From contig WOAB01000893.1 of assembly GCA_027886185.1 (NCBI GenBank), positions 3,100,001 to 3,164,000 of the forward strand: DNA of 64,000 nucleotides, given 5' to 3'. Below, one piece after another: positions 52,752 to 63,332 of this stretch. Numbering within the stretch: the first letter of the stretch is position 1; each line of letters opens with the position of its first letter. This DNA is from Rheum nobile. Its lineage: Eukaryota; Streptophyta; Magnoliopsida; Caryophyllales; Polygonaceae. The position numbers and the translations under genes are program-made. Below the pieces are notes generated by a model. The model did not search any database, was not told the DNA's origin, and saw nothing but the letters and a program-made list of their open reading frames with translations.

Positions 52752-54649
52752 CGAATATATTCAGGCTCGGGCAATGGAGGTGGTGAAAGTCGATTGGTTC
52801 CCACATTGGCTTCTTGAGAAGCTTCATTGCCTTCATCGACATTTTGGGTTGCATGTTCTAAAGCTTGAGATGTATTTGCAAAGTGATGATTTTTACGCTA
52901 CAAAGAAAATTGATGAGCTACATTTCATAGAAACAATCATATTTCAAATAAATTACCAATCATATTCCAAATAAATCAACAATCATTACTAGCATATCAA
53001 GAATTCTAGTTGTTGACTTGGTTAGTTGGACAACCTTTACCTTTTGTTTGGACCTGTTACCTCGGTTGACATGGCTTATATGCTAAAATAACATAAAAAA
53101 TGTCAAGTTTAGAAGAAATCAATATAGAAGTGACATCACATATTACTGAATTAACTACTTCACTCGACATTTAAACTGAGTTGCCAATTTTAGTAGTAAC
53201 ATAAAAACCTTACATATATGTTAAATTACCTTTTGTTTCTCTGAGCCCCAATATTTCTCTACAATCCATTTCCATTGATCGGGATAAACATCATTAGGAC
53301 AATTTTTCAAATCTTCAACAATCGAAAACCCATCAAAAACTTTTCTTTCAGCCTATAACGCCAATGTCGATCAAGTGCTTCACATTGATTTCTCACAGCT
53401 TCATCCACATTATCTCCTTCCGGTAAATTCTATTCAGCCTATATATATGCATATTTCATTGATTAGGATGTATTGAGTTCTAAATATATTACATAAGATA
53501 TACACTTTTATACCTTAATCCTATTGAATAGTCTTTGTTTATGATCAGAATCCATATCGTTCCATCTCCTACATATATTAATTATGAAGAAGTATTTAAT
53601 TTATCCAAAATGATATAAAAATGAATAATAGTGCATGAAATTTTTATATTATAACACATAAAAATAAAGCAATCAGTAAGATGAGGCTAATTATATACAT
53701 CAATGAAACTGTGCAATCAATAAGATTGAGGAATCCATCATCTCATCATATATTAAAATCAAGATCAGAATCAATAAAGTGAATCACAATAATAATATAT
53801 GCATATGCCAAATATGCAGTTGAGTTATATCCTGCAAACGAAAATCCTGAGCTATAACGAATACCCTTGACTGATAATATTATCTTGTTTTGGAACATAG
53901 AAATCATATGAAGAAGCAATAGATTTGGATGTGATAACAACCGAGTTATATCATGCAAACTAACGTTATTCGTCGGTCCTCGTTAATGAAATAAATTCAA
54001 GGCTACCACTAAGTTACATCAGGAGAAGATAGTAATAACATCATGAAACATGAGAGTTAAACAACTAGGCAGTTTTAGCATGACAAGGATTACAACTCAG
54101 TTGAGTTTTATTCACATTAGAATTGCAACTAGATAATAAGAACACATCTTTAGATTTTCATAATTGGCCAAATAGATAATAAGAACACAAAAGCATTTTT
54201 GGTCTCAATTATAGTAGATAAGAACATACCTGCAATTTAATGGTAACATAGTTCTCACCCAAGTACCAACTTCAATGATAAACTGGTCAGCATTGTCACC
54301 AACTATTCTCTTCATGTCACTTGTTATGTTACAAGAAGGCTTAGTCCCAAGCTTGTGGTTCCTTTCATTTTTCCACTTAATGCCCCGAGTTTGACCACGT
54401 GGCTTTCTCCCTTATAGTTGTAATCACACAAAAAACAAGTGAGAAAATAAATTCAGAATAGTTAAATAAAAATAATAAAACCTAAGAAACAAGATATACA
54501 AACCATTTGTTTGTTGCGATTGTTGTATTTTACGTGTTTGAGGATATGACTGATATATTTATTGAGAGTTTCTTGCTTCTGCATAATCCACTTATGTAGA
54601 ATCCAGTTGTTGTACATGTTGAGACCGATACTGCGAAGAACTCATGGAT
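52752..54649 (-). pseudogene. Upstream exons of the CACTA-borne Ptta/En/Spm-type transposase gene
   Basis: Six exons are joined by GT/AG introns and keep phase: 54649-54504 (Gln-rich, SQYRSQHVQQ, two stops), 54410-54230 (GRKPRGQTRGIKWKNE, then FIIEVGTWVRTMLPLNC), 53568-53514 (RWNDMDSDHKQRLFNRIK), 53438-53230 (CEALDRHWRYRLKEKF, CPNDVYPDQWKWIVEKYW; one stop at its start and one frameshift), 53082-53041 (HISHVNRGNRSKQK) and 52897-52752 (RKNHHFANTSQALEHATQNV, then proline-rich). The G-R-x-x-R-G start and the W..V..YW, NRG-NRSKQ blocks are the pattern of plant Ptta/En/Spm transposase proteins. Only three stops and a frameshift spoil it besides the copia insertion. Confidence 0.72.
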
Positions 54650-55084
54650 CTGCATAGGTGACAACTTTATGCATGTTAAAACTAGAACTAATTGCTCTTA
54701 AATTACTATATTCTAGTAAGAAAGTATCATATCAATTCAATCAATTGGTACTAGATTAATCAATTTCAAACTAAAGCACCAAAAAGAGAGTATATATATA
54801 CAAACTAATTAGCTATAGGGAAGCAAAAACAGAAAACAAGTTTTTGTACATGTTGATAAATTCATTAAAACAAAAACAAAAAACAAGATATACTAATACT
54901 ATAAGTTAGTGATATCATTACCATCCAAAATAGCATCCTTCAAATCTGCAACTTTTAAGCAACTACATGATTGTGTCATGATGCACATTAGTTATTGCGC
55001 TCTTTCAACAACAACCATATCAAGCAACCAAACCACAAATTAACCACAACTTGTACTTGTATTTGAAAATCGAACTAGACTTCT

Positions 55085-55405
55085 TCAACCCCAAGAGATG
55101 GAATCATCATCATCATCACCATCATCGTCGATATTTAAATCATCGTCCTTTACGTTTTCAATCTCCACATCATTTTCCTCTATTTCAGTCTTTTCTTCTT
55201 CTTCTTCATCCTCCTCCACATCATCATCATCACCATCATCATCGATATCTAAATCATCATCCTTTATGTTTTCAATCTCCACATCAGTGTCCTCTATTTC
55301 AGTCTCTTCTTTTTCTTCTTCTTCATCCTTCTCCACGTTCTCTTTGATCTCCTCATCAATATCAACTAAGTATGGTTCCATGTCGGTTCTTACAGCATAT
55401 GTCAC
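55085..55405 (-). CDS. Acidic repeat open frame, possibly an upstream exon
   Basis: 106 codons very rich in D and E, made of two tandem copies of a unit of about 117 bp (plus-strand 55101-55217 and 55218-55335), each giving DVEIEN(I/V)KDDDL then DIDDDGDDDD. It lacks an ATG at its start (the frame opens with GTG). It could be the 5' exon of the CACTA-borne gene or a separate remnant. The plus-strand His-rich and Ser-rich frames over the same bases are shadows. Confidence 0.35.
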   Translation of the reverse strand: MTYAVRTDMEPYLVDIDEEIKENVEKDEEEEKEETEIEDTDVEIENIKDDDLDIDDDGDDDDVEEDEEEEEKTEIEENDVEIENVKDDDLNIDDDGDDDDDSISWG

Positions 55406-55444
55406 ATCATGGATGCCTTTACTTACCTGTTGAATGCTCGGTAG

Positions 55445-55926
55445 CTCATCGATGAGTCTAACCTAATACGACTACTTCGAACCATTCTGTTTAAGCCCTT
55501 GCATAGTCTTTCATTAGACTAACCAACCAGTTATATTCCTTGCATTGTTGGCTAGTGTCATCCGTCCGTTGCGGCACATCAGGTAGTCTGCGAATCCGAG
55601 AGGGCTAGATCGACTATGAACGAGGACGGTGTTTTTGATAAGTTTATTCAGGTTGAGATCCTTGGGCGTTGATCGCCATGATCACAACTTTTGTCTTTAT
55701 TTTAAAAGTCTTCCGCCGTAGTATAACTACTCTGTATTTTTTCCTATTCGGAATTGGGATGTAATTCCGGGACATATGATTTGAATAAAGGAGTTATGAT
55801 TCTGATACATCATAATTGTCCTTCTAAAAGATTTGTACCTTATGATAAAGCCTGGGGTGACTTCGGATGTGGAATCTGGGGTCACTGGCGATAATACCTT
55901 CAAGGGGATATTTTGGGGGTGTTACA
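55445..55926 (+). repeat. 3' fragment of a Tekay-type LTR
   Basis: From about GATGAGTCTAACCTAATACG to GGGGGTGTTACA it matches the last 480 bp or so of the gypsy A and B LTRs, with more divergence. No primer site or gag follows. It is a truncated LTR. Confidence 0.85.
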
Positions 55927-55929
55927 ATT

Positions 55930-57224
55930 ATATAAATTGTTGTTTGCATATGTACACACTATTGTGTGCATATATGTGTGCACTGCACACTTGTGTGTGA
56001 ATTTATGTGTGCATATGCACACAAATGTGTGCATATGTCCCTTGCTGATGCATAAAGTTAAGGTGTTGTGTGCATATGCTTACCCTGTTGTATGCATATG
56101 TCTCATACTAGTGTGTGCATATGTCACATACTAGTGTGTGCATATACTAAACCTATTGTGTGTGCATATGCACATTGTGTGTATAAACAGAAAAGCAAGT
56201 GTATATGTTGTGTGCATGTGATATACATTGTGTGTGCATTAAACAAAATTTTTGTTGTGCATATGAAATACAATTCAAAATCTTGTTTCCATATAATATT
56301 CTAATTATATTTGTGTTCTCTTGTTTTGATTAATGGAGCTCGAAACGTTGTTCAACTAAAATACGAAACAAGTACGATTGATCCAAAGGAAAGACAAGAA
56401 TCAAAATCTTTACGGGAGCTGAGAAAAAAAAACGCAACGACAAACCTAAGCGAAAGGTGGAAAAACCAAGAACTTCATCAACACCAGAAGGTATACTGAA
56501 AATATATGTACATCTGAAAACATATATACACACTTGTGTTTTCATATTCACAGACAAGTTGTATTTACATAAATGTGGTTATATTTTCTGGGTGCATATG
56601 CTCACACTTGTATTTGTATGCCATCAGAAGAGAGCTTACAATCCACGGAGATAGGACATATGGATCCATTAAACTCTATGATTGTTGTTTATCAAGGAGG
56701 ACAAACGTCTACAGAACAACAGGATGAAAATTGTGAAATCACTCCTCCACCAAAGACTACCCCTGGTTAGTAAAATATCTTTCTGTGTGCATATATCTTT
56801 TAATTACGTGTGCATATACACAAACTTGTGTGTGCACACATAAGTATCCATAAGTGTGTGCATATGAACACTTTTGTGCATGTGTGTGCATATGTGTGCA
56901 TATGAACACACTTGTGTGTGCATATGCACACTTGAGGATCCATATGCACACACTTGTGTGTGGATGTGTGAGCATGTACATTGCTTATCTGTGTGCATAC
57001 AAATACCATTGAGTGTGCATAGGACAGTACTTATGTGTGCATATGTAAATAAATGCATAATGTAAGAATCATTATGTAATCCATACACAAGTTGAATGCA
57101 TATATGAATCTGTGTGAAGATATTCAACTATGTGTGTGCATAATTCTTCTTCTTTGTGTGCATAATATAATATTTATGTGTTCATATGCTAAATATTATT
57201 GTGTTTCTTTTATTTTGAGCACAG
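55930..57224. repeat. Dispersed GTGTGCATATG(C/T) motif
   Basis: Roughly 40 copies of TGTGTGCATATG or its reverse CATATGCACAC, separated by 5-30 bp. They fill 55930-56250 and 56785-57200 and are thinner at 56491-56627. The stretches identified as exons (to 56490, 56628-56765, from 57225) lack them. His/Cys/Val-rich open frames here are by-products. Confidence 0.8.
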
Positions 57225-57616
57225 AGACGAGAACAAGAAAGAGCCCAAGAATTACAAAGAAGTCAAAACCATCACAGACTCAAACAAAAGAGAAGGATGT
57301 CTGTGAAAAACAAAAACAAAAAGGCAAGAGAAAGAAAAGTCCTACAACAGAAGAGACATCAAAACAGAAAAAATAGATAAAGGAGACTAGCAAGTTAACA
57401 AAGAAGGAGACTGAAGCTAAGAAAAAGGACGAGAAGGAGACCGTGAATATCCCAAAGCAACAGTTGAACGAGAAGAAAGGGATAACTGAAGTTAGGAAAG
57501 AGAACCCATACTTGTTATGTAGAAAATCCCCGAGAACACTTGTTCGGATGTTTGCTGATGAGCAAAATTTCAATACTGCCCAAAGAAAAGCTTCACGAAG
57601 TCAACCTTCTCAGTAG
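56335..57616 (+). pseudogene. Three-exon lysine-rich gene remnant, product unknown
   Basis: Exons end 56490 (GAAG/GTATAC), span 56628-56765 and span 57225-57616, all with GT/AG borders and matching phases. Exon 1 reads KRNDKPKRKVEKPRTSSTPE, exon 2 STEIGHMDPLNSMIVVYQGG, exon 3 TRTRKSPRITKKSKPSQTQT and, later, NPYLLCRKSPRTLVRMFADE. One stop (TAG after SKQKK) lies in exon 3. Basic, disordered, with possible nuclear localisation signals; it resembles the N-terminal parts of Ulp1-bearing transposon genes such as 41207-41857, but no catalytic block follows. The start is not found. Confidence 0.45.
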
Positions 57617-57715
57617 AATGAGGTAAATTTTTTTTAAAGCCTTGTAACTTCTCTCTTGTTTTCGTATTAGAAAATTGGTAAAATTGGTGCCTTGAATATA
57701 AAACAATAGTTTGAG

Positions 57716-57958
57716 TTGATTAGTATTTTCAACATGTCAGTTTGGCTTGAATATAAACCAATTACAAATGTGTATAGTATTCTTCATGTCTGCTTAAATA
57801 ATGCTACTGATTGTCCTTGGATTTTAGGACTTCTGCACTTGGCACCATTTGCAAAGCTTCAAGAGGTGGATCTTCGGGGTTCTGGTGTGACAGAATTTCC
57901 CTATGATGTTGTGAGAATGAGTCATCACAATTCACAACCACCTTTACTTGCCACGTGA
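57716..57958 (+). CDS. Short open frame with a leucine-rich-repeat-like segment
   Basis: Contains LHLAPFAKLQEVDLRGSGVT followed by EFPYDV, spaced like one LRR of a plant resistance-type protein. A TTTTAG acceptor-like site at 57824-57829 precedes it. Only one repeat is visible, so this may be chance or a small captured fragment. Confidence 0.2.
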   Translation: MISIFNMSVWLEYKPITNVYSILHVCLNNATDCPWILGLLHLAPFAKLQEVDLRGSGVTEFPYDVVRMSHHNSQPPLLAT

Positions 57959-57959
57959 G

Positions 57960-58281
57960 ATCCATATTACAGGAGTTGACTTGAGTTACCGTCCCAAAGA
58001 AACCATTTAGGATCAGCCTGTTAACATATTTTTTATGTGTTTTGAACTAGAGTGGCTAATATATATATAATAATAATTTACATTTTTTGTGTATAAAATA
58101 ACACTATGTATATAACACATTGATATAGACAAGATTGAGAGAAATATAAATAGCATGTGATTTATTAATTAAACTAACCAAACACCTAGAAAGTTGTTGC
58201 AAACTCAATCATTTCATTCATGAAATAAATCAAACAAAATCTAGTTTTTTTATGTGTTTTAAACTCATGAGATATAAGATT
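57960..58281. other. AT-rich region, nothing recognised
   Basis: A 16-bp string AAATCAAACAAAATCT occurs near 58227 and again near 58294, on either side of the point where the Athila fragment begins. No gene seen. Confidence 0.4.
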
Positions 58282-58680
58282 CTAATTGAAAGTTAAATCA
58301 AACAAAATCTTCGTTTGTTGTTCAAGTTGGATCGTGCTCTGATTGAAAGATCGAATCATGTCCTCCAATGACATGGAGGGACTTGGATTGTGCCCCATCT
58401 GATTCTCCAAGTTTCGGACTAAATCCGCAGTAGACTGGGAGACATAGTAATTTGGATTGGACACTGGTGGGCTATGCTCGTAGGCTGGGTAGTATTGCTG
58501 TGGGGTACCCTGCTGATAGAACGACTGTGGTCCCGGGTAAAACTCCTGGTAGTCATGACCATAGGGAGGGTATTGCTGGTTCCCATAACTCGAATTGGAA
58601 TGATATCCCCACCCTAGAGTATATGCGTAGGAGTATGGGTCATATCGCGACTCCTGTTGGAATTGGGGAGATCTCTCCAT
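58282..58680 (-). pseudogene. Internal Athila-type fragment, Tyr/Gln-rich
   Basis: From an ATG near 58680: MERSPQFQQESRYDPYSYAY, repeated YGxxxYPPYGHDYQ-like units, then VRNLENQMGHNPSPSMSLED and a stop at 58282. This resembles the low-complexity linker after Gag in Athila/Tat elements (YxPP-rich, then LEDxxxxF). It lies next to the primer site, so the N-terminal Gag is deleted. Confidence 0.5.
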
Positions 58681-58794
58681 CTCTGTATCAAAATCAAAAA
58701 AAAGAAAGGGAAAAATCAGTAGCACGGGTGTGGACCGTAAGATAGGTCCACACAAAAGTTGACACACAAATCGCATACAAAATAGATTATTGCC

Positions 58795-58812
58795 TCCCCG
58801 ACAACGGCGCCA
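58795..58812 (-). promoter_or_regulatory. tRNA-Asp-type primer-binding site, one mismatch
   Basis: TCCCCGACAACGGCGCCA on the plus strand, differing from the site at 488-505 by one base (G to A). Confidence 0.85.
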
Positions 58813-58815
58813 ATT

Positions 58816-60086
58816 TGATAACAATAATTTGTCGTGCTAATTACTGCTATGCAAGTAATCCAAACAAACCTAATACGTAGTCCTAGGCAAGTAAGGGTCG
58901 AGTCCTCAGGGAGACAGATTTTATCTTTATATGCAATTTCTATGTCAATCTTAAGTAACCAGAGGGTTTTTTTGTATGTTTTATAATCTCTAAGCATGCA
59001 AAAGCAAACATTCAATTTCTATGTCAATCTTAAGTAACTAGATGATTGAATTCAGTTATTGGGGAAATAGCTCAGCCAAACAAAATATCCACTATTCGTA
59101 TAAAAGACAAGTTGATCATAGATAATCATTCAATATCTCCTGCAATGGAAATTCCTATTCCTTTTCTAAAGTAACTACAAGCACAACCAGATACTTATAG
59201 CACTAACTAGTTAAACAACCATGAAACCATCAAGATTCAGTTTAATAACAGCATTAAGCCTAGGAATATAATTAGGATACAATCTAGCATAAAACAACCA
59301 GCTTTTATCCTAGAATGTAAATCAATTCTCTTCTACATAAGACTAGCACAACCAGATACTAGTACGATGCAATTGCTACTACGAAATAGATATGCTCAAC
59401 CAGTAACAATCTAATTCTAGCAATCAATCAATAGAAACAATAACTAGTTGCACATGCTAGAAACTGTCAATATTAATCATAAGCAATTGAAGCAAGAGAA
59501 AAGATAATTTCCATGCGATAGATAAGGAACGAAAATCTCACAACTTTATCAACACGAAAGCTTCAATTGTCTGACTAAGCAAAATTGGCTTAGTTCTTCA
59601 TAGCAAAGTATGCAGAATAGATGAAAAGATAAAAGTAGGGTTAGGGAAGAAAACAAGCATTTCCTCTAACCTTAAATACTAAAGATAATAAGTCTCTAAA
59701 AATAATCCAAAACGAAATTACATAAAAATACTTAATAATAAGAAACTAACGAAATAAGGAAATAAAAGCCCAGATCCCTTCTGACGGCGGTCGCCGCTGA
59801 CATCGTCAGAATTTTCGGAAATTGGATCACCGTCACGGCGGTCGCCGTTCTCTGGGCGGCGGTCGCCGTTAGCTTGGCAGCGGTCGCCGCTGGCTGGCGG
59901 CGGTTGCCGCCAGAACACTTGTTGAGATCTTCTTCGGTTCAGCTCCAGAAAAGTCCTAAAATGCCTCCAAGTGACGTCTTCAGTGTCTCCACTCCAAAGC
60001 TCCGGAAAGACTCCAATGCTCCCCTAAAACACCACTAAACATATGCTAATACTCCGTATATACACACAACATAATCGTGTGTATCA
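58816..60086 (-). repeat. 5' LTR of a second Athila-type element
   Basis: TGATAACAAT..GTGTATCA, about 1.27 kb, same family and orientation as 509-1756. It contains a CpG-rich dyad cluster at 59783-59913. Both LTRs are 5' LTRs of separate elements, not a pair. Confidence 0.85.
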
Positions 60087-60219
60087 GCTCATTCGTTCCA
60101 ATGATAAGGAGCTTCATGAGCTACTCAAGCAAGGTCTAGCCACTCAAGGCACACCCCCAACTCAGCTAGAAGAGCACATCACTTTCCTTGTTTCCAAAGA
60201 AGCCACGTTGAGAATTTAA
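60087..60219 (+). pseudogene. C-terminal polyprotein fragment of gypsy C
   Basis: Reads DKELHELLKQGLATQGTPPT then QLEEHITFLVSKEA and a stop. The same peptide occurs inverted at about 63040-63120 (LATQGIPPSQLEEHINFLVS). It is the end of a gypsy polyprotein just upstream of its LTR, cut on the left by the Athila LTR. Confidence 0.6.
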
Positions 60220-60229
60220 TGCCACAAGG

Positions 60230-60970
60230 CCGGCGCTTTCAAGGCATTTTCTTTGGCTTTCTTTTCTATAGTTTTTAAGACTCTTATTTTACTAGTTATG
60301 TCATGTTATGGAAGGCCATAGGGAAGTCAAAACTCCTTCATTTTTTTGCTTGAAGGGTCGATTTTGAAACTCTTTTTGTAGCCACTTGTTAGGTAGCTTT
60401 GAATCAAACCCTAAACACTCTCTTTGAGAATCATTTGAAGCTCTCCCTTTCCTGAGTTTGTGTGTAATATAAAGCTAAAAAATCCTTTGAATCAACGCAG
60501 GTGCGTCACACCCTTGTTGATTCTAGAGCACTTTCTTGTTGGTCAGTCATATCCTTCAAGAATGAGTTCATATCCTTCGTTCCCTGCAAGCTCTCTTCAC
60601 CACCAACACCCGACATCATTCTTCACTTCCTAAGCCACCTTCTAAGGCCAAGAACACCGCAGCACGTCACTGAAACGCCGCTCTACTTCACACTCCACCC
60701 TCACCATCTCAGATTCCCGGATCTTTCAACAGGATGTCAGTAAAACTGGCATATATTTTCATTCCCCACCAAGAATATTTTCAAATTTTGTGGGAGTAAA
60801 CTACACTTTGAGACCTAAATCCGGGATTTCGAATCACTCAATTCCGATCCCGGAAGAGAGAGAACGAGCCAGTTTAAGACATACCTGTTTTCTGAAAACT
60901 GATTGCCGACATAAAAGAGGAACTTTGAAGCCATTGTTTGCACTGAAACGCAGCCTAACCTCGATCCTAT
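60230..60970 (+). repeat. Gypsy C LTR
   Basis: The region between the coding end and the primer site matches, with clear divergence, the inverted segment at about 62360-63010 (TTTTTGTAGCCACTT, ACTGGCATATATTTTCATTCCCC, GAGAGAACGAGCCAGTT). The exact start is not clear because the ends lack an obvious TG..CA pair. Confidence 0.6.
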
Positions 60971-60974
60971 CAAG

Positions 60975-60987
60975 TGGTATCAGAGCC
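60975..60987 (+). promoter_or_regulatory. tRNA-iMet primer-binding site of gypsy C
   Basis: TGGTATCAGAGCC followed by ATGCAAGG. The gag ATG lies about 1 kb downstream, a long leader. Within the leader, 61110-61331 is open (MSSWFEECCARVERLKKPAL) but unrecognised. Confidence 0.82.
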
Positions 60988-61983
60988 ATGCAAGGTATGG
61001 TCATCTAATCTGAATTTGAGTGCAATGAAATCAAGGAAATCAAGCAAACTTTACCTTGCCCTATCCGGGTTGCATGAACTTGTCTTTTGGCCTGAATTTT
61101 TGTGTTGTTTCTTGGGTTCTTATGAGTTCCTGGTTTGAGGAGTGTTGTGCACGAGTTGAGAGGTTGAAGAAGCCTGCTTTGAATGCCAAAAACAAGTACC
61201 AAAAGCCTTTAATTCAGCAGTTCAAGAAAATCAGAATAAAGGCCTTGTCTGGGTTGTTTCCTTATTTGCTTGTCATAACTTTGTTTCCTGATTTGCCTTA
61301 CCCAAAGCCTGCCGAATTTTCTCACTTTTAGTATTGTTTATTTTGTTTCAAGTTTCTGCATAAATCAAGTGTTGAAAGATAGGTTAAGTGGACGATTACT
61401 TGCAATTTGAAGTAACTATTCTATAGTGAAAATTCGGAAAATTTTCCAAGTATTGCAAGAGTTGTTGAAAGTGTTTGAACTCAATTTACTATTGTTTGTA
61501 AGCAGTTTGGAAGGAGAAAGTTGGTTCAAATCCATCCCTTCTAAGCTAAGTAGCTAGGAGAGAGTAGTTGGTTAGAATCCAACCTCTCTTAGCTTGAGTA
61601 TTGCTCTTGAAAAAAGTGGTTGTGCTTAGAAAGAACCGGTCTACCAACAATAAGGGGTGACCAAGAAAAAGTGAGACAACAAAGAGCTAGGTAGTTTGTA
61701 CAAGAAGAGAAGTTGTGTAAGTCAAGTGTAAGTTGTTAGAATTGTAACGGTACTTAGTACCTTCCTTGTTCTTCACTTGTGGCAACAACTTGAGCATATT
61801 AAGTGATACTTCTCTCTTTGTCCAGCAAACAAATTCTGAGCTTATAACCTCGCCTTTAAGCTTGTTTGCTTTTGATTGCTTTGTTGCTTAAGTTCAGTTT
61901 TGGGACCCTTGTGTGTGGGGCCCGTTTGACAAGGCTCTCTCGCGTTTGGTTGTATGTTGTGCTTGTGTTTGAAGCTAGGATCA

Positions 61984-62350
61984 ATGGGAGACGATCAAGG
62001 AGAAGGAGGTGGAGATACTCCTCTAAATATCAATGAAAGGACTGCTATTTCTCCTACTGCCTTGGATCCTATCTTGGATGCCATTAGAAGAATGAAACTT
62101 GAGCTTGAAGGTCAAATAAGAGACTCTTAACAAGAGAATCAAGCCATCTTTAGGCGCTTGGAAGCTAGAGTTGAAGTATCCGAGCAACGCCTAAGTGAGG
62201 TCGCTAGAATGAATGAAGGCTTCATGCCTTCTCACTTTGAAGGTAACTCCTCACACCCCCTGACAAGAGCATTGTCTAACCCTTCAATACTAGGAGTTAC
62301 TTCATCACAAGTGCACATGCTTACTGATATGAATCAAGGATCGGGAATGA
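61984..62350 (+). pseudogene. Gypsy C gag, N-terminal part
   Basis: The ATG at 61984 opens MGDDQGEGGGDTPLNINERT, with one in-frame TAA at about 62128, then RRLEARVEVSEQRLSEVARM and, at the end, HMLTDMNQGSGM. It continues at 63333 after the inverted insertion. Confidence 0.65.
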
Positions 62351-63331
62351 CGCGGTGCAAGGAATGGCTTCGAAGATCTTCAAGGAATCGTCAAGAAAAG
62401 TCCAGAAATATGACCTGACTTGAACTGGCTCGTTCTCTCTCGTCTGGGGTCGGAATGGAGTGATTCCAAATCCCAGAGTTAGATCTGGAAGTCTAGTTTA
62501 TTCCCTCAAATTTTGAGAATTTTCTGGACGGGGAATAAAAATATATGCCAGTTTTTCTGAGATGCTGCTGAAAGATCCGAGATGGAAATCTGAGATGGAT
62601 TGAGTGTTGATGATGATGTTGATAATGATAGCAGCGAGTGGTGGTGGTGAATGGATGCAGGAAAACGAACAGGTGATGATGAATGGGCTGGGATAGGTAC
62701 TCTTCTTGGAGGATATTACGCACCAACAAGAAAGATATGACTCACCTTTGATGAATTCCTGAATTGTTGATCGATATTACACACGATCTTGAGCTTCAAA
62801 TTCTCAGAAAAATGAGAGTGTTTTCTTGATCGAAAATTAGGGTTCAAAGCTTCCTAAAAAGTGGCTACAAAAAGAGCTTAAATACCTCTTCTTCTAAGAA
62901 GCATGGGCCAGCCCAAATAAATGTGTCTCTTGCCTTCAACACAAGGCTGGGAAAATCATAAAATAACTAATAATAATAGAGTTTAAAAATGCAAGGAAGA
63001 TGGCTAAGTAATCTGGGAGGGCGCCGGCCTTGATTGCATTAAATGCCTGACTTGGCTTCTTCGGAAACAAGGAAGTTGATGTGCTCTTCAAGCTGACTTG
63101 GAGGTATGCCTTGGGTTGCTAGGCCTTGCTTGAGTTTCTCTTGAAGCTCCTTGCCTTGGCATGAGTGAGCCTCCTAGGTGGATCCATAGCTAGCTCCTTA
63201 AGATCTTCATGGCTTGAAGGACTTGCTAGCATTGGAGAGCGCCTTGGTGTAGGTGTAGCATTGCTTGACTCCTCCTTGCTTTGAAGATGGGATAGAATCA
63301 CATCACTTACTATCTCAAGTGCTCAGCCAGG
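62351..63331 (-). mobile_element. Inverted gypsy C 3'-end fragment inserted in gag
   Basis: Removing it rejoins GSGM to SSSYAPP. Flanks are AATGA (62346-62350) and TATGA (63332-63336), a possible imperfect 5-bp duplication. On the minus strand it carries the polyprotein end (SNATPTPRRSPMLASPSS, DPPRRLTHAKARSF, GLATQGIPPSQLEEH) and then LTR sequence ending CTTGCACCGCG. It is about 980 bp and has no second LTR. Confidence 0.7.
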
Positions 63332-63332
63332 T

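Noticed and set aside
55051..55433. Histidine-rich and serine-rich plus-strand frames
   Set aside because: They are shadows of the acidic GAT/GAA-rich minus-strand unit.
55913..57127. Cys/His/Val-rich small proteins
   Set aside because: They are translations of the GTGTGCATATG motif; the same peptide words appear on both strands.
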